64,000 nt of DNA from Bryobacterales bacterium. GTDB taxonomy: Bacteria; Acidobacteriota; Terriglobia; Bryobacterales; Bryobacteraceae. The stretch spans positions 1 to 64,000 of the forward strand of contig JADJOP010000005.1 in NCBI GenBank assembly GCA_016713735.1. The letters are read 5' to 3'. Positions within the stretch are counted from its first letter, which is position 1, and every line of letters starts with the position of its first letter. The position numbers were made by a program, and so were the translations under genes. The notes under the pieces are model-generated. The model was not told the DNA's origin. It made no database searches and saw only the letters and a program-made list of their open reading frames with translations. Below are positions 41,357-50,281 of the stretch, piece after piece.

Positions 41357-42697
41357 ATGAACCGCCGTGCTTTTCTCGGAGCCTCGCTCGCCGCCGGCGC
41401 CGCCGCCCAGCCCGCACCCAAGCGCCCCAACGTCATCTTCCTGTTCGCCGACGACATGGGCTACGGCGACCTGCAGTGCTACGGCCATCCCACCATCCGC
41501 ACCCCGAACCTCGACCGCATGGCCGAAGAGGGCCTCCGCTTCACCTCCTACTACGCCGCCGCCCCCTTCTGCACTCCCTCGCGCGTCGGCCTGCTCACCG
41601 GCCGTTATCCCATCCGCGCCGGCCTGCCCAACAACCTCGGCCCCGATTCGGTGAACGGCCTGCCGCTCACCGAGATCACCCTCGCCCAGCACCTCCAATC
41701 CGCCGGCTACCGCACCAAGGCCATCGGCAAATGGCACCTTGGCCACAACCCCGAATCCTACCTGCCCACCTCGCGCGGCTTCGACTCCTACTTCGGCATC
41801 CTCTACTCCAACGACATGGAGCCGCCCTATGTGAAGACCGAAACGCCGCTCCAGCTCTACCGCGACAAAGCGCCGGTGGAATATCCCGTCAACCAGTCCA
41901 CGCTCACCGAGCGCTACACGGACGAGGCCGTGCGCTTCATCCGCGACAACCGCTCGCAGCCCTTCTTCCTCTACCTGCCCTACGCCATGCCCCACCTGCC
42001 CGTCAGCGCCTCGTCGCGATTGGGCAAGTCGCGCGCGGGTTTGTATGGCGATGTGATCGAAACCATCGACTGGTCAGCCGGCGAGATTCTCAAGACACTG
42101 CGCGAGCTGGGCCTCGACTCCAACACCATGGTCGCCTTCATGAGCGACAACGGCCCCTGGCTCAACCTGCCCGCGCGCATGCTGGCCAAGGAAAATCAAC
42201 CCTGGCACACCGGCTTCAAGAGCCTGCTGCGCGGCGCCAAGGGAAACACCTATGAGGGCGGCCAGCGCGTGCCGGGCATTGTCCGCTGGCCGGGCATGAT
42301 CCCCGCGCGCCAGGTGAACGCCGACATCGCCTCGACGCTCGACATGTTCCCCACTGTTTGCGCCGCCGCCTCGCTGCCCCTGCCCAAGGACCGCGTCTAC
42401 GACGGTGTCAACCTGCTCCCCACCCTGCAAGGCAAAGCGCCCTCGCCGCGCGACCACTTCTTTTACTTCCGCTCGAACATCCTCGAGGCCTACCGCGAAG
42501 GCTCGTGGAAGGTGCGCCACGCGCGCTTTGAGTCGCCGCTGAAGCCCGGCGAACCGATCGTGCCCGAGTTGTTCAACCTCGACGACGATCCGGCCGAGCA
42601 ATACAACCGCTATGAGCGCAACCGCGCGCTGGGCGACAAGATGCTCGCCCGCCTGCGCGCCTTCGCCGCCGAGCGGGGCGCGCGCCTGGATGCCTGA
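41357..42697 (+). CDS. secreted sulfatase (arylsulfatase A type)
   Basis: The 446-residue protein starts with a Tat-like signal (MNRRAFLGASLAAGAAA). The core has the sulfatase metal motif FLFADDMGYGD and the activation motif FCTPSRVGLLTGR, with Cys 72 predicted to be converted to formylglycine (C-x-P-S-R). Further conserved parts are IGKWHLG, FFLYLPYAMPHLP and MSDNGPW. It should hydrolyse sulfate esters of polysaccharides or aryl compounds outside the cytoplasm; the specific substrate is unknown. No sulfatase-maturating enzyme (formylglycine-generating enzyme or anSME) is visible in the window. An alternative in-frame ATG at 41345 adds MDAI. The stop TGA overlaps the next ATG by one base. Confidence 0.92.
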   Translation: MNRRAFLGASLAAGAAAQPAPKRPNVIFLFADDMGYGDLQCYGHPTIRTPNLDRMAEEGLRFTSYYAAAPFCTPSRVGLLTGRYPIRAGLPNNLGPDSVNGLPLTEITLAQHLQSAGYRTKAIGKWHLGHNPESYLPTSRGFDSYFGILYSNDMEPPYVKTETPLQLYRDKAPVEYPVNQSTLTERYTDEAVRFIRDNRSQPFFLYLPYAMPHLPVSASSRLGKSRAGLYGDVIETIDWSAGEILKTLRELGLDSNTMVAFMSDNGPWLNLPARMLAKENQPWHTGFKSLLRGAKGNTYEGGQRVPGIVRWPGMIPARQVNADIASTLDMFPTVCAAASLPLPKDRVYDGVNLLPTLQGKAPSPRDHFFYFRSNILEAYREGSWKVRHARFESPLKPGEPIVPELFNLDDDPAEQYNRYERNRALGDKMLARLRAFAAERGARLDA

Positions 42698-44103
42698 TGC
42701 GACGAGCGCCGGTTGCCGCACTGCTGTGTGTCTACCCGCTGGCGCTCGCCGGCCAGAGTCCCGCCCTGCATACGATTCGCGTGCTGGATGACCAGACCGG
42801 CCGCGGCGTTCCACTGGTTGAGCTGTGCACCACCTCGGCGGTTTGCTTCCTTACCGACAGCGCCGGCGTCATCGCCCTGGATGAACCGGCCTACTTCAAC
42901 CGCGAGGTCGCGTTCACTATCGATCCGCACGGCGGCTACACCGCGCCCAAGGACTTCTTTGGCTCCCCGGTACGACCCTTCCCATCCGGCGCGGGGGTAT
43001 CAGCGCCATCAAACTGCGCCGCGAGCAGGCCGCCGAACGCCTCTACCGCGCCACCGGCGAGGGTATCTTCCGCGACTCTGCGCGGGCGGGCCTTCCCATT
43101 CCCCTTCCCCGCCACGCGCTCAACGCCCGCGTCACCGGTCTGGACACCGTGATGCACGCGCCCTATCGCGGATTGCTGTTCTGGATCTTCGGCGACACCA
43201 ACGATCTCTCGGCCCCGCTCGGCAACTTCGCCGCCACCGCCGCCACGTCGCCGCTCACTCCGCGCGCGATCCAGGAGGCCGATCGCGCGGTCGAACTGAA
43301 CTATGTCGCGCCGGTCGGCGGCTTCGTCACGCCCGCCGCCGCGATTCAGGGCCCAGGGCTGAAATGGCTCTACGCGCTGATGGTCCTGCGCGATCCCACC
43401 GGGCAAGAGCGCTTGCTCGCTCGCTACGACCGCCACAAGTCGCTCACCGAAGTGCAGGACTCCGGTCTTGCTATATTCAACGACCACGAACGGCGCTTTG
43501 AGCCGCTGGTGAGCTTTGGCCCCATGCCGCGCGTGGGTCCGCATGGACGCCCGACGCGTGCCGCCGTGAATGGCCGCGACTACTTCCATTTCTCCTGGCC
43601 ACACTCGATTCCCTCCGTGCGCGTGCCGGCCGAATGGGCCGCCGTGCAGAACCTGGCCAGTTATGAGGCCTACACCTGCGACCCCGAACCCTGCCGCTGG
43701 GCCCGCGGGGCGAGCGCCGCACTCGCCGCGATTCGTCGACCAGGCCACTGGCCAGTCCTTCGCCGGCCACGCCACCAGTGTCTATTGGAATCACTACCTG
43801 GGGTGTTGGCTGGCCGTCGTGCAAGGGCCGCCGGGCGATGTCTATCTCGCGACGGCGCCCGCGCCCGAAGGCCCCTACTCCCCGGCGCGGCGCGTGATGC
43901 AGCACACGCGCTACAACTTCTACTGGCCCACGCAGCTGCCCTACTTCGACCAGGATGGCGGGCGGCGCATACTGATCATGGGCACCTACACGCAGTCGTT
44001 CTCCGATGCGGCTGTGAAGGTCCCCCGCTACGACTACAACCAATTGGTGTACGGCGTCTCGCTCGACGATCCGCGCCTGGGGCTGGCACGAGAGAAAAAA
44101 TAA
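42697..44103 (+). CDS. secreted protein coupled to the sulfatase, probable beta-propeller (two frame breaks)
   Basis: The gene starts at the ATG that shares a base with the sulfatase stop, so translation is coupled. The signal peptide is MRRAPVAALLCVYPLALAGQ; the next residues, IRVLDDQTGRGVPLVEL, look like a small carboxypeptidase-regulatory domain. The frame changes near 42970 and again near 43725. The continuous reading is IKLRREQAAERLYRATG, VMHAPYRGLLFWIFGDTN, and then FAGHATSVYWNHYLGCW to the stop at 44103. The repeated sheet-like motifs with W, G and D (FGDTN, YWNHYLG, TAPAPEGPY) suggest a propeller such as those of DUF4185 or glycosidase-like lectins. A role in binding or cleaving the glycan whose sulfates the sulfatase removes is likely but inferred. 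Confidence 0.6.
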
Positions 44104-44176
44104 TGCGGGCGTTGTCGAGAACCTGCCCCCGCACCCGTTATCCCGGTGCAGTCTACACGGCACAAGGAGACACACA

Positions 44177-44530
44177 ATGAAGCAGTACATCCTCTTCCTG
44201 CACGAACCGCCGGCGATGAACATGGACATCTCGCCGGAACAGATGCAGCAGATCATTGCCCGCTACATCGCCTGGCGCGAACAGGTGGCCGCCAAGGGAC
44301 ACATGGTGGGCGGCCAGAAGCTGCGCGATGGCGAGGGCCGCCTGCTGCGCGCCGCCAACGGCAAGGTGTCGGTCACCGACGGCCCATTCGCCGAAGCCAA
44401 GGAAGTGGTGGGCGGCTTCTTTCACATTCAGGCCGAAAACTACGATCAGGCCGTTGAGATTGCCAGCACCTGCCCGCACCTCGACTTCGGCGCCATTGAA
44501 GTCCGCGAGGTGGAACCCACTCACGGATGA
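44177..44530 (+). CDS. YCII-related (DGPF motif) protein
   Basis: This is a 117-residue protein with a strong Shine-Dalgarno (AAGGAGA) upstream. It is a ferredoxin-like alpha/beta fold of the YCII family, shown by MKQYILFLHEPP at the start and the diagnostic TDGPFAEAKEVVGGFF at residues 67-82. These DGPF proteins are regularly encoded next to ECF42-type sigma factors, and here the stop overlaps the sigma-factor ATG as ATGA. The biochemical role of the family in this pairing is unsettled. Confidence 0.88.
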   Translation: MKQYILFLHEPPAMNMDISPEQMQQIIARYIAWREQVAAKGHMVGGQKLRDGEGRLLRAANGKVSVTDGPFAEAKEVVGGFFHIQAENYDQAVEIASTCPHLDFGAIEVREVEPTHG

Positions 44531-45761
44531 GCGGCGCCGGCCACACCGGCGCGGCCGAGGCGGGGCGCATGGTGGAACATCTGTTCCGCCATCAACACGC
44601 CCCCATTCTCGGCGCGCTTGTCCGCCAGTTCGGACCGGCTCATCTGGCCCTGGCCGAAGAATGTCTGCAGGACGCGTTTCTCCGCGCCCTGCAAACCTGG
44701 CCCTTCCACGGCATTCCGCCCAACCCCGCGGCCTGGCTCACCCTGGTGGCCAAGCGCCGCGCCTTGGATCAGTTGCGACGGCCGGCGGCGACGGCCACCG
44801 CCGAACCAGCCGTGCCGCCCCAGGCGCTCCCCACACTCGGCGACGATACGCTTGAACTCATCTTCCTCTGCTGCCACCCGACGCTCGCGCCTGACGCCCA
44901 ACTGGCTTTGACCCTCAAATCCGTCGCCGGCCTCTCTACCGCTGAGATCGCGCGCGCCTTTTTTACGCAGGAAGCAACGGTGGCCCAGCGCATCGTCCGC
45001 GCCAAGCGCGCCATCGCTGAAGGCGGCCTCTCCTTCGACGTGCCCTTCGACGCCCACCTCGCGCCGCTGCTCGATTCGGTGTGCCGCGTGCTCTACCTGA
45101 TGTTCAACGAAGGCTACTCGGCCAGTGGCGGCGACCGCCTGTTGCGCGAAGATCTCTGCCAGGAAGCGATCCGCCTCGTCGCGCTGCTCACCATCAACCC
45201 CGCCACCGGCCGCCCCGCCGTCCACGCCCTGGCGGCACTGTTCTGCCTGCAAGCGGCTCGCCTGCCCGCGCGCGTCGACGATGCCGGCGACCTGCTCACC
45301 CTCGACGTGCAGGACCGTTCCCGTGGGACCGCCGCCTGCTCGCCGGCTTCCATCACCTCGGCCTCTCCGCCTGCGGCGACGCGCTCACCGCCTGGCACCT
45401 GGAAGCCGAGATCGCCTCGCTGCACGCCTCCGCGCCCGGCTTCGCCGCTACGGATTGGCCCCGCATGGCGGCCGCCTATGCGACTCTGTTCTCACTCTCG
45501 CCCTCGCCCGCCGTGCGGCTCTCCTGGGCCGTCGCCCTCAGCTATGCGCAGTCGCCCGCCGCCGCGCTGGCGCTGATGGCTCCACTCGCCGGCGATCCGG
45601 CCATGTAACGGTATCACCTCCACGCCGCGATCCTCGCCGATCTCCACGCGCGCCTCGGCGACACCGCCACCGCGCGCGCCTGCCTCGAACGCGCCCTCGC
45701 CCTCGCGCCCACGCCCGCCGAGCGCCACCTGCTTGCGTGCCGCCTCGCCCTGTTCCCATAG
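44527..45761 (+). CDS. ECF sigma factor of the ECF42 type with C-terminal TPR-like (DUF6596) domain (interrupted)
   Basis: The sigma region 2/4 core spans residues 1-180 (LAEECLQDAFLRAL, NPAAWLTLVAKRRALDQL, STAEIARAFFTQEATVAQRI) and is followed by the DUF6596 helical extension (RVLYLMFNEGYSASGGDRLLRED). Near 45320 the frame changes; homologous sequence resumes in the neighbouring frame as WDRRLLAGFHHLGLSACGDA. An in-frame TAA at 45606-45608 interrupts the last TPR-like part (YHLHAAILADLHARLGDTA), which continues in frame to 45761. ECF42 factors have no classical anti-sigma partner; the C-terminal domain regulates the core. A four-base overlap couples it to the YCII gene. The breaks look like sequence errors. 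Confidence 0.82.
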
Positions 45762-45778
45762 TGGTGCAGGAGAATCTC

Positions 45779-46201
45779 ATGCTGGCCAATGCCTTCATCG
45801 GCCACGCCGAAGCCCCCAGCGAAGCGGAACTGCTGCACACGCTCGGAGCCCGCGCGGTCAAGACCTGGAATCAAATCGTCGAACACCTGCTCGCCCAAGG
45901 AACCGTGGACCGGCAGGAGTGGAACTCCTACTCGATCAAGTACGGCTGGGCGCTACGGCTCAAACACAAGAAGCGCAACATCCTCTATCTCAGCCCCAAC
46001 GCGCGCGCCTTCACGGCGAGCTTCATTTTCGGGCAGCGCGCCGTCGCCGCGGCGCTCGCCGAGCCGCTGCCGGAAGAGGTGCTGGCGGCGGTCCGCGAGG
46101 GTAAACGCTACCCGGAAGGCACTGGCGTTTACTTCGAGGTGCGGAACGCCGCCATCGCCCGCGCCGTGGAAGCGCTGGCCGCGATCAAGGCGGCTCACTG
46201 A
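45779..46201 (+). CDS. DUF3788 family protein
   Basis: This is a 140-residue cytosolic protein that matches the DUF3788 pattern: NAFIGHAEAPSEAEL at the start, WNQIVEHLLAQG in the middle, and the basic LRLKHKKRNILYLSP with the aromatic-rich FTASFIFGQRA. The family has no assigned function. It follows the sigma factor after 17 bases and may be part of the same ECF42 unit. A weak GGAG lies nine bases before the ATG. Confidence 0.75.
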   Translation: MLANAFIGHAEAPSEAELLHTLGARAVKTWNQIVEHLLAQGTVDRQEWNSYSIKYGWALRLKHKKRNILYLSPNARAFTASFIFGQRAVAAALAEPLPEEVLAAVREGKRYPEGTGVYFEVRNAAIARAVEALAAIKAAH

Positions 46202-46232
46202 GATCGGCTCCCCGAGCCGCGCTCCCCGAGCC

Positions 46233-48097
46233 CTAAATAATCTTGAAGGTGGACACCGGCACGGCCGCGGCGCTCGCGCCCATGGCCATCGGCTGCGCCA
46301 CCTCTTCGGCCCAACCATCGGGCAGGTCGCCGTTGTCTTCGCGCAGGAAACGCCAGTGCTGCCGCTTGATGGTGGAGAGCAGTTCCTTGCGGCTCTTCAC
46401 CTGCATCGGCTTGCCGCGGTAGATCTTGCCCATCTTTTCCATCAGCCATTCAGGCACGGCGCTGGAGAACATCAGCAGCGGCCAGGTGAAGTTCGGGCCG
46501 TTCATCTTGCGCAGCTTCCACATCCACGCCCCCACCGCGCCGATGCGCCACGCCGTCGGCCCCCACCAACTGCGCAGGGCCGGCTTTGAGGCTCATCTTC
46601 CAGCACTTCATCATCACCTGCCACTGCAGCGGCGTCATCTCGCGGCTTTCGGCCACGCCCTGCTTCTTGCCCATGCGCGTGTCCTCAAGCGGTGTGAAGA
46701 TCGACGGCACGAAGAAGGCAAACAGCCCGCGCCGCTCCACTTCATAGAGCAGGTCGAGCGTCGCCCGGCAATCGTCGTCGGTCTCGCCCGGATTGCCGAT
46801 CATCAGCGTGATCACCGGGAACCAGTTGTTCTTGTTGAGAATCTCCAGCCCCTGCACGAGCACGCTCGGCCATTCCTCAATGGGGAAGGGAACTCCCTTG
46901 CCGGGCATGATCTTGCGCGCCATACTCACCGAGGCCGTCTCCATGCCGACGAGCGGCGAGAGGATGCGCCCCTCGGGATGCGAACTCACCGACGGCAGCT
47001 TCACCGGGCTCTTGTCGAGCAGCACGGCGCTCAACTCCTCAATCATCTTCGGGTCCACTACAGCCGGCGCCATCGTCGAGTGGCTTAGCAGGTGATGATC
47101 GACGCCAGGCGTCTCCACCACGGACCTGTAGAGATCCACCAGCGCCTCGCGGTTGGGGAAATAGAACGGCGTGCCCGTGCCCACCTGCCCCCAGATGAAC
47201 ATGTCCTCGGTGGCAAGCGAGATCTGGCGGTTGCCCTCGGCCACGTTGGCATGCACGGCGTCCATGATCTTGTCTTTGGGAAAGTCGATCTGCGGATTGA
47301 GGTCAGGCAGGCAGAACTGGCAGCGGCGCCGCAGCCGGTGGTCATCTCCACAACGCCGAATGTGGTGCGCTTGAGGGCGTGAGCAGGCCCGCGCGCTCCT
47401 TCGGGTGGGCCACTTCCATGAAGCGCGGCAGCCGTTCGCCGCGCAGGGCCTGAGCAACGAGGGCGAGCACGTCATCGCTTTCGCTGCGCCCATCCACCAC
47501 GCAATCGACGCCCAGTTCGTCGTAACTGTCGGTCTGCGAAATCTGCCAGCCGCCCGAGCCACCCACGATCACCTGGAACTGATGCCGGTGCGGGCTCTCC
47601 TTGAGCGTGGCGAACAGCTTCTTGGCGTAATGGGAATTGATGGGCTCGCGCGACGAACCGAAAATCGAGGCATACACACCAGCGGCGAAGGTGACGCCGA
47701 GCGGATTGTGCGTCGAGACGCCGACGACGCGCGTGCGCGGGCCGATGAACTTCGGCAGGTCGTCCGGGGAGCAGCAGATGATGTCGTCAGCGCTCACCTG
47801 CCGCAGCAGCGAGGCTTCCACCAACCGCACCCCGGCCGGCATAAAGCGCGCCGAGCCGTCGGAGTTGCGCTCCAGCTCCCGCCACTTCGGGTACTTCTGG
47901 TCAATCACCTTCTCCATCTTCATCGGCATCGATGCCAGTGCCATCTGGATGAAGTAACCCGCGTGATCGATGGTCTCCGTCAACGGAGCTGTCAGGACAA
48001 TTGGCTTGCCGCCGTCTGCGTGTGACACAGAACCTCCTGAATCCGCGCGCGAACCGCTCAAAGCGTCTTTGGTCTTAACGATACCCAGTTCTCGCAT
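46233..48097 (-). CDS. B12-binding radical SAM protein (two frame breaks)
   Basis: This is a protein of about 620 residues. The N-terminal third has a cobalamin-binding-like fold (KPIVLTAPLTETIDHAGYFI, VVGVSTHNPLG). The radical SAM cluster motif CGRRCQFC (C-x3-C-x2-C) follows, then the TIM-barrel parts (EDMFIWGQVGTGTPFYF, FPVITLMIGNPGETDDD). The frame changes near 47350, just before the cluster motif, and near 46560, before the C-terminal NGPNFTWPLLMFSSAVP. Proteins of this type methylate unactivated carbons or carry out related radical chemistry on lipids or peptides; the substrate is unknown. I chose ATG 48095-48097 (MRELGIVKTKDALSG) because the sequence upstream is not conserved. Confidence 0.78.
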
Positions 48098-48133
48098 TGT
48101 ACCGTTCCTGATTCGAGCGGGTATTCTGTGGCT

Positions 48134-49100
48134 ATGCGCCTGGCCGCGCTTGTGCTGCTGATGGCTGTCGAAGTGACAGGCTTCGGTCAAAGTGCTCGCT
48201 CTGCGATGTGTTTCCGGATATCGACCGGCACGCGGGGAAGCCGATCACACTGCGTGGGAGTTGTTCCTTGACGAGGAATCACCTTCCTGGGGGCGAACTG
48301 CACGGACCGATGGCAGCGGCATAGTGCCAACCACTATTTGTGGCCAACCGCCGTCGAGGTGCAGAGAGAGAGGGGGTGTGCGGATAGAGCAGGTCCGCGC
48401 GCAAGTGATCGAGGCACGCAATCAGGGGAAGCGGCTGGACGTCCAGGCAACCATCACGGGGATCTTCAGGACGCGCAGTGCGAACCCGGAGGCTGTGCCG
48501 CCACGCGCCAGTGGCTTTGGCCCCGGGTGGCTACATGCCTGCCCGCATAGAACTGGGAGATCTGGACGACATTACCGTTCAGGAAATCTCCCCGTCACGC
48601 GCTGTGCCCGTGCTGTCGCTGTGCGAAGTGCTAAAGAACCGCATGGCGTATCAAGGCAAACGAGTGGCCATCCGAGGTGAGTACGTGACTGGATTGGAAG
48701 GGACATGGCTGACAGAGCAGTGCCCGGAACCACTCATTACGGACCGCTACGTGTGGTGGCACTCCGTTTCCGTCGGGGCTCCAGACTACACGCACGTGCG
48801 TTCGGGACGGCAACGGATGGAACGCCCAGGGGGCGCGTCCCCACCTTGCCGCCCGAACGTGACGTGCCCGACTCCCGCTACTACCGAAATACCATCACTT
48901 TGGTTGGGGTATTTCGGACACGCTCGCATTTCGATATCCAATGCGGGGGATCGTCTGATTATGCGGCGGGCTTCGGCCATCTGAATAGTGCACCAGCGGA
49001 ACTACTGCTTGAGGATGTATACGGATACCGGTCGGAGCGCCGCACGAAGCCAGTTCCGGATCCCTCCTCAACGGTGAACCGCTGTTTGCCCGCAAAATGA
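48134..49100 (+). pseudogene. broken gene with an internally duplicated OB-like module
   Basis: The frame opens with a signal peptide (MRLAALVLLMAVEVTGFGQS) and stops at about 48270; conserved pieces are then scattered over all three frames. The first module can be read as SLCDVFPDIDRHAGKPITLR and later ITGIFRTRSANP. The second repeats the pattern as LSLCEVLKNRMAYQGKRVAI and ITLVGVFRTRSHF, ending GHLNSAPAELLLEDVYGY. Two tandem copies of one secreted domain are therefore visible, with at least three frame changes and a stop between them. GC content looks lower than in the flanks. It may be a decayed acquired gene or a stretch of poor sequence. The function is unknown. Confidence 0.55.
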
Positions 49101-49126
49101 AAAGGCCGCCCCCAACCGGGGACAGC
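49096..49126 (-). terminator. rho-independent terminator downstream of ndk
   Basis: On the minus strand GGCTGTCCCC pairs with GGGGGCGGCC (ten pairs, two of them G-T) around a GGTT loop and is followed directly by TTTTCATT. It starts 26 bases after the ndk stop and ends the minus-strand sucC-sucD-ndk unit. Confidence 0.8.
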
Positions 49127-49151
49127 CTCTCCATTCCTGACTGCCTTGTCC

Positions 49152-49565
49152 TTACAGCAATTCCGAGCCCGTGAAGAAGAACGGAATCTCCACCGCCGCC
49201 GTCTCCGGGGCGTCGCTGCCGTGGACGGCGTTGCGCTCAATGTTCTCGGCGAACCGTTTGCGCAGCGTGCCCGCGTCGGCCTTCTCGGGGTTGGTGGCGC
49301 CCATCAGCTTGCGCCAGTCGGCGATCGCGTTTTCCTTCTCCAGCACCATCACCACCACAGGACCCTCGGTCATGAACTTCACCAGGTCGTTGTAGAAGGG
49401 GCGCTCCTTGTGCACGGCGTAAAACGCCTGCGCCTGCGCCAGGCTGAGGCGCGTCTTCTTGAAGCCCACCAGCGTGAAGCCGTTCTCTTCAATCGCGGCG
49501 AGAATGGCTCCGGCGTGGCCTTTGGCCACCGCATCGGGCTTGATGATTCCAAACGTACGTTCCAT
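49152..49565 (-). CDS. ndk: nucleoside diphosphate kinase
   Basis: This 137-residue enzyme transfers the gamma phosphate from ATP to nucleoside diphosphates through a phospho-His. The sequence opens ERTFGIIKPDAVAKG; the active site is present as ERNAVHGSD, with the catalytic His, and the family Arg/Lys residues (LRKRFAENIE) precede it. The length is typical. It follows sucD by 18 bases and probably shares its transcript, giving a NTP-exchange enzyme next to succinyl-CoA synthetase, a common pairing. Confidence 0.95.
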   Translation of the reverse strand: MERTFGIIKPDAVAKGHAGAILAAIEENGFTLVGFKKTRLSLAQAQAFYAVHKERPFYNDLVKFMTEGPVVVMVLEKENAIADWRKLMGATNPEKADAGTLRKRFAENIERNAVHGSDAPETAAVEIPFFFTGSELL

Positions 49566-49583
49566 ATCGCTCCAGTAATTTGA

Positions 49584-50257
49584 TTACTTCAACAGTTTCG
49601 CGACCGTCGCGCCGATCACGGCCGGCGTATCGCAGACATGAATGCCGGCCTCGCGCATGGCGGCCATCTTGTCGCTGGCCTTGCCCGAACCGCCGGAGAT
49701 GATCGCGCCGGCGTGGCCCATGCGGCGTCCCGGAGGCGCCGTCTGGCCGGCGATGAATCCGACCACGGGCTTCTTCACATGCTCTTTGATGTAGGCCGCG
49801 GCGGTCTCCTCGGCGCTGCCGCCGATCTCGCCGATCATCACGATCACGTGCGTGTCCGGATCTTCGTTGAACAGTTGGATCGCGTCCAGGTGCGTCGTGC
49901 CGATGATTGGGTCGCCGCCGATGCCGATGCAGGTCGATTGCCCGATGCCCAGCACGCTCAACTTTCGGTGATGCAGACGATCACCTCGATGCCCGCGTCC
50001 ACCGCTTCCAGAATGCCGTCGGCGGCAAACGGCGGCGGCACGAAAATCACGCTCGCGTTGGCGCCCGTGTCCTTCACGGCCTGCGCCACCGTGTCGAACA
50101 CCGGACGGTCCAGATGCTTCTGCCCGCCCTTGCCCGGCGTCACGCCGCCCACCACGTTCGTGCCGTACTCGATGGACTTCTGCGCGTGGAAGGTGCCCTG
50201 CGAACCCGTATAGCCCTGCACCAGCAGGCGTGTTTGTTTGTTGACCAGTACGCTCAT
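49584..50257 (-). CDS. sucD: succinyl-CoA synthetase alpha subunit, internally deleted and out of frame
   Basis: The N-terminal half (VQGYTGSQGTFHAQ to EVIVCITE, 98 residues) and the C-terminal half (GIGQSTCIGIGGDP to ATVAKLLK) are clear SucD. The C-terminal half keeps the phospho-His motif RMGHAGAI. Between them the family has about 68 more residues, including the GPNCPGVITPGECKIGI stretch, and these are missing at about 49960-49965. The two halves are also in different frames. The enzyme couples succinyl-CoA cleavage to ATP or GTP synthesis in the TCA cycle, and sucC beside it is intact, so loss of sucD would be surprising. An assembly deletion is the likelier explanation. Confidence 0.85.
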
Positions 50258-50281
50258 GGATCGTTTCTCCTCGCCTGCCTG

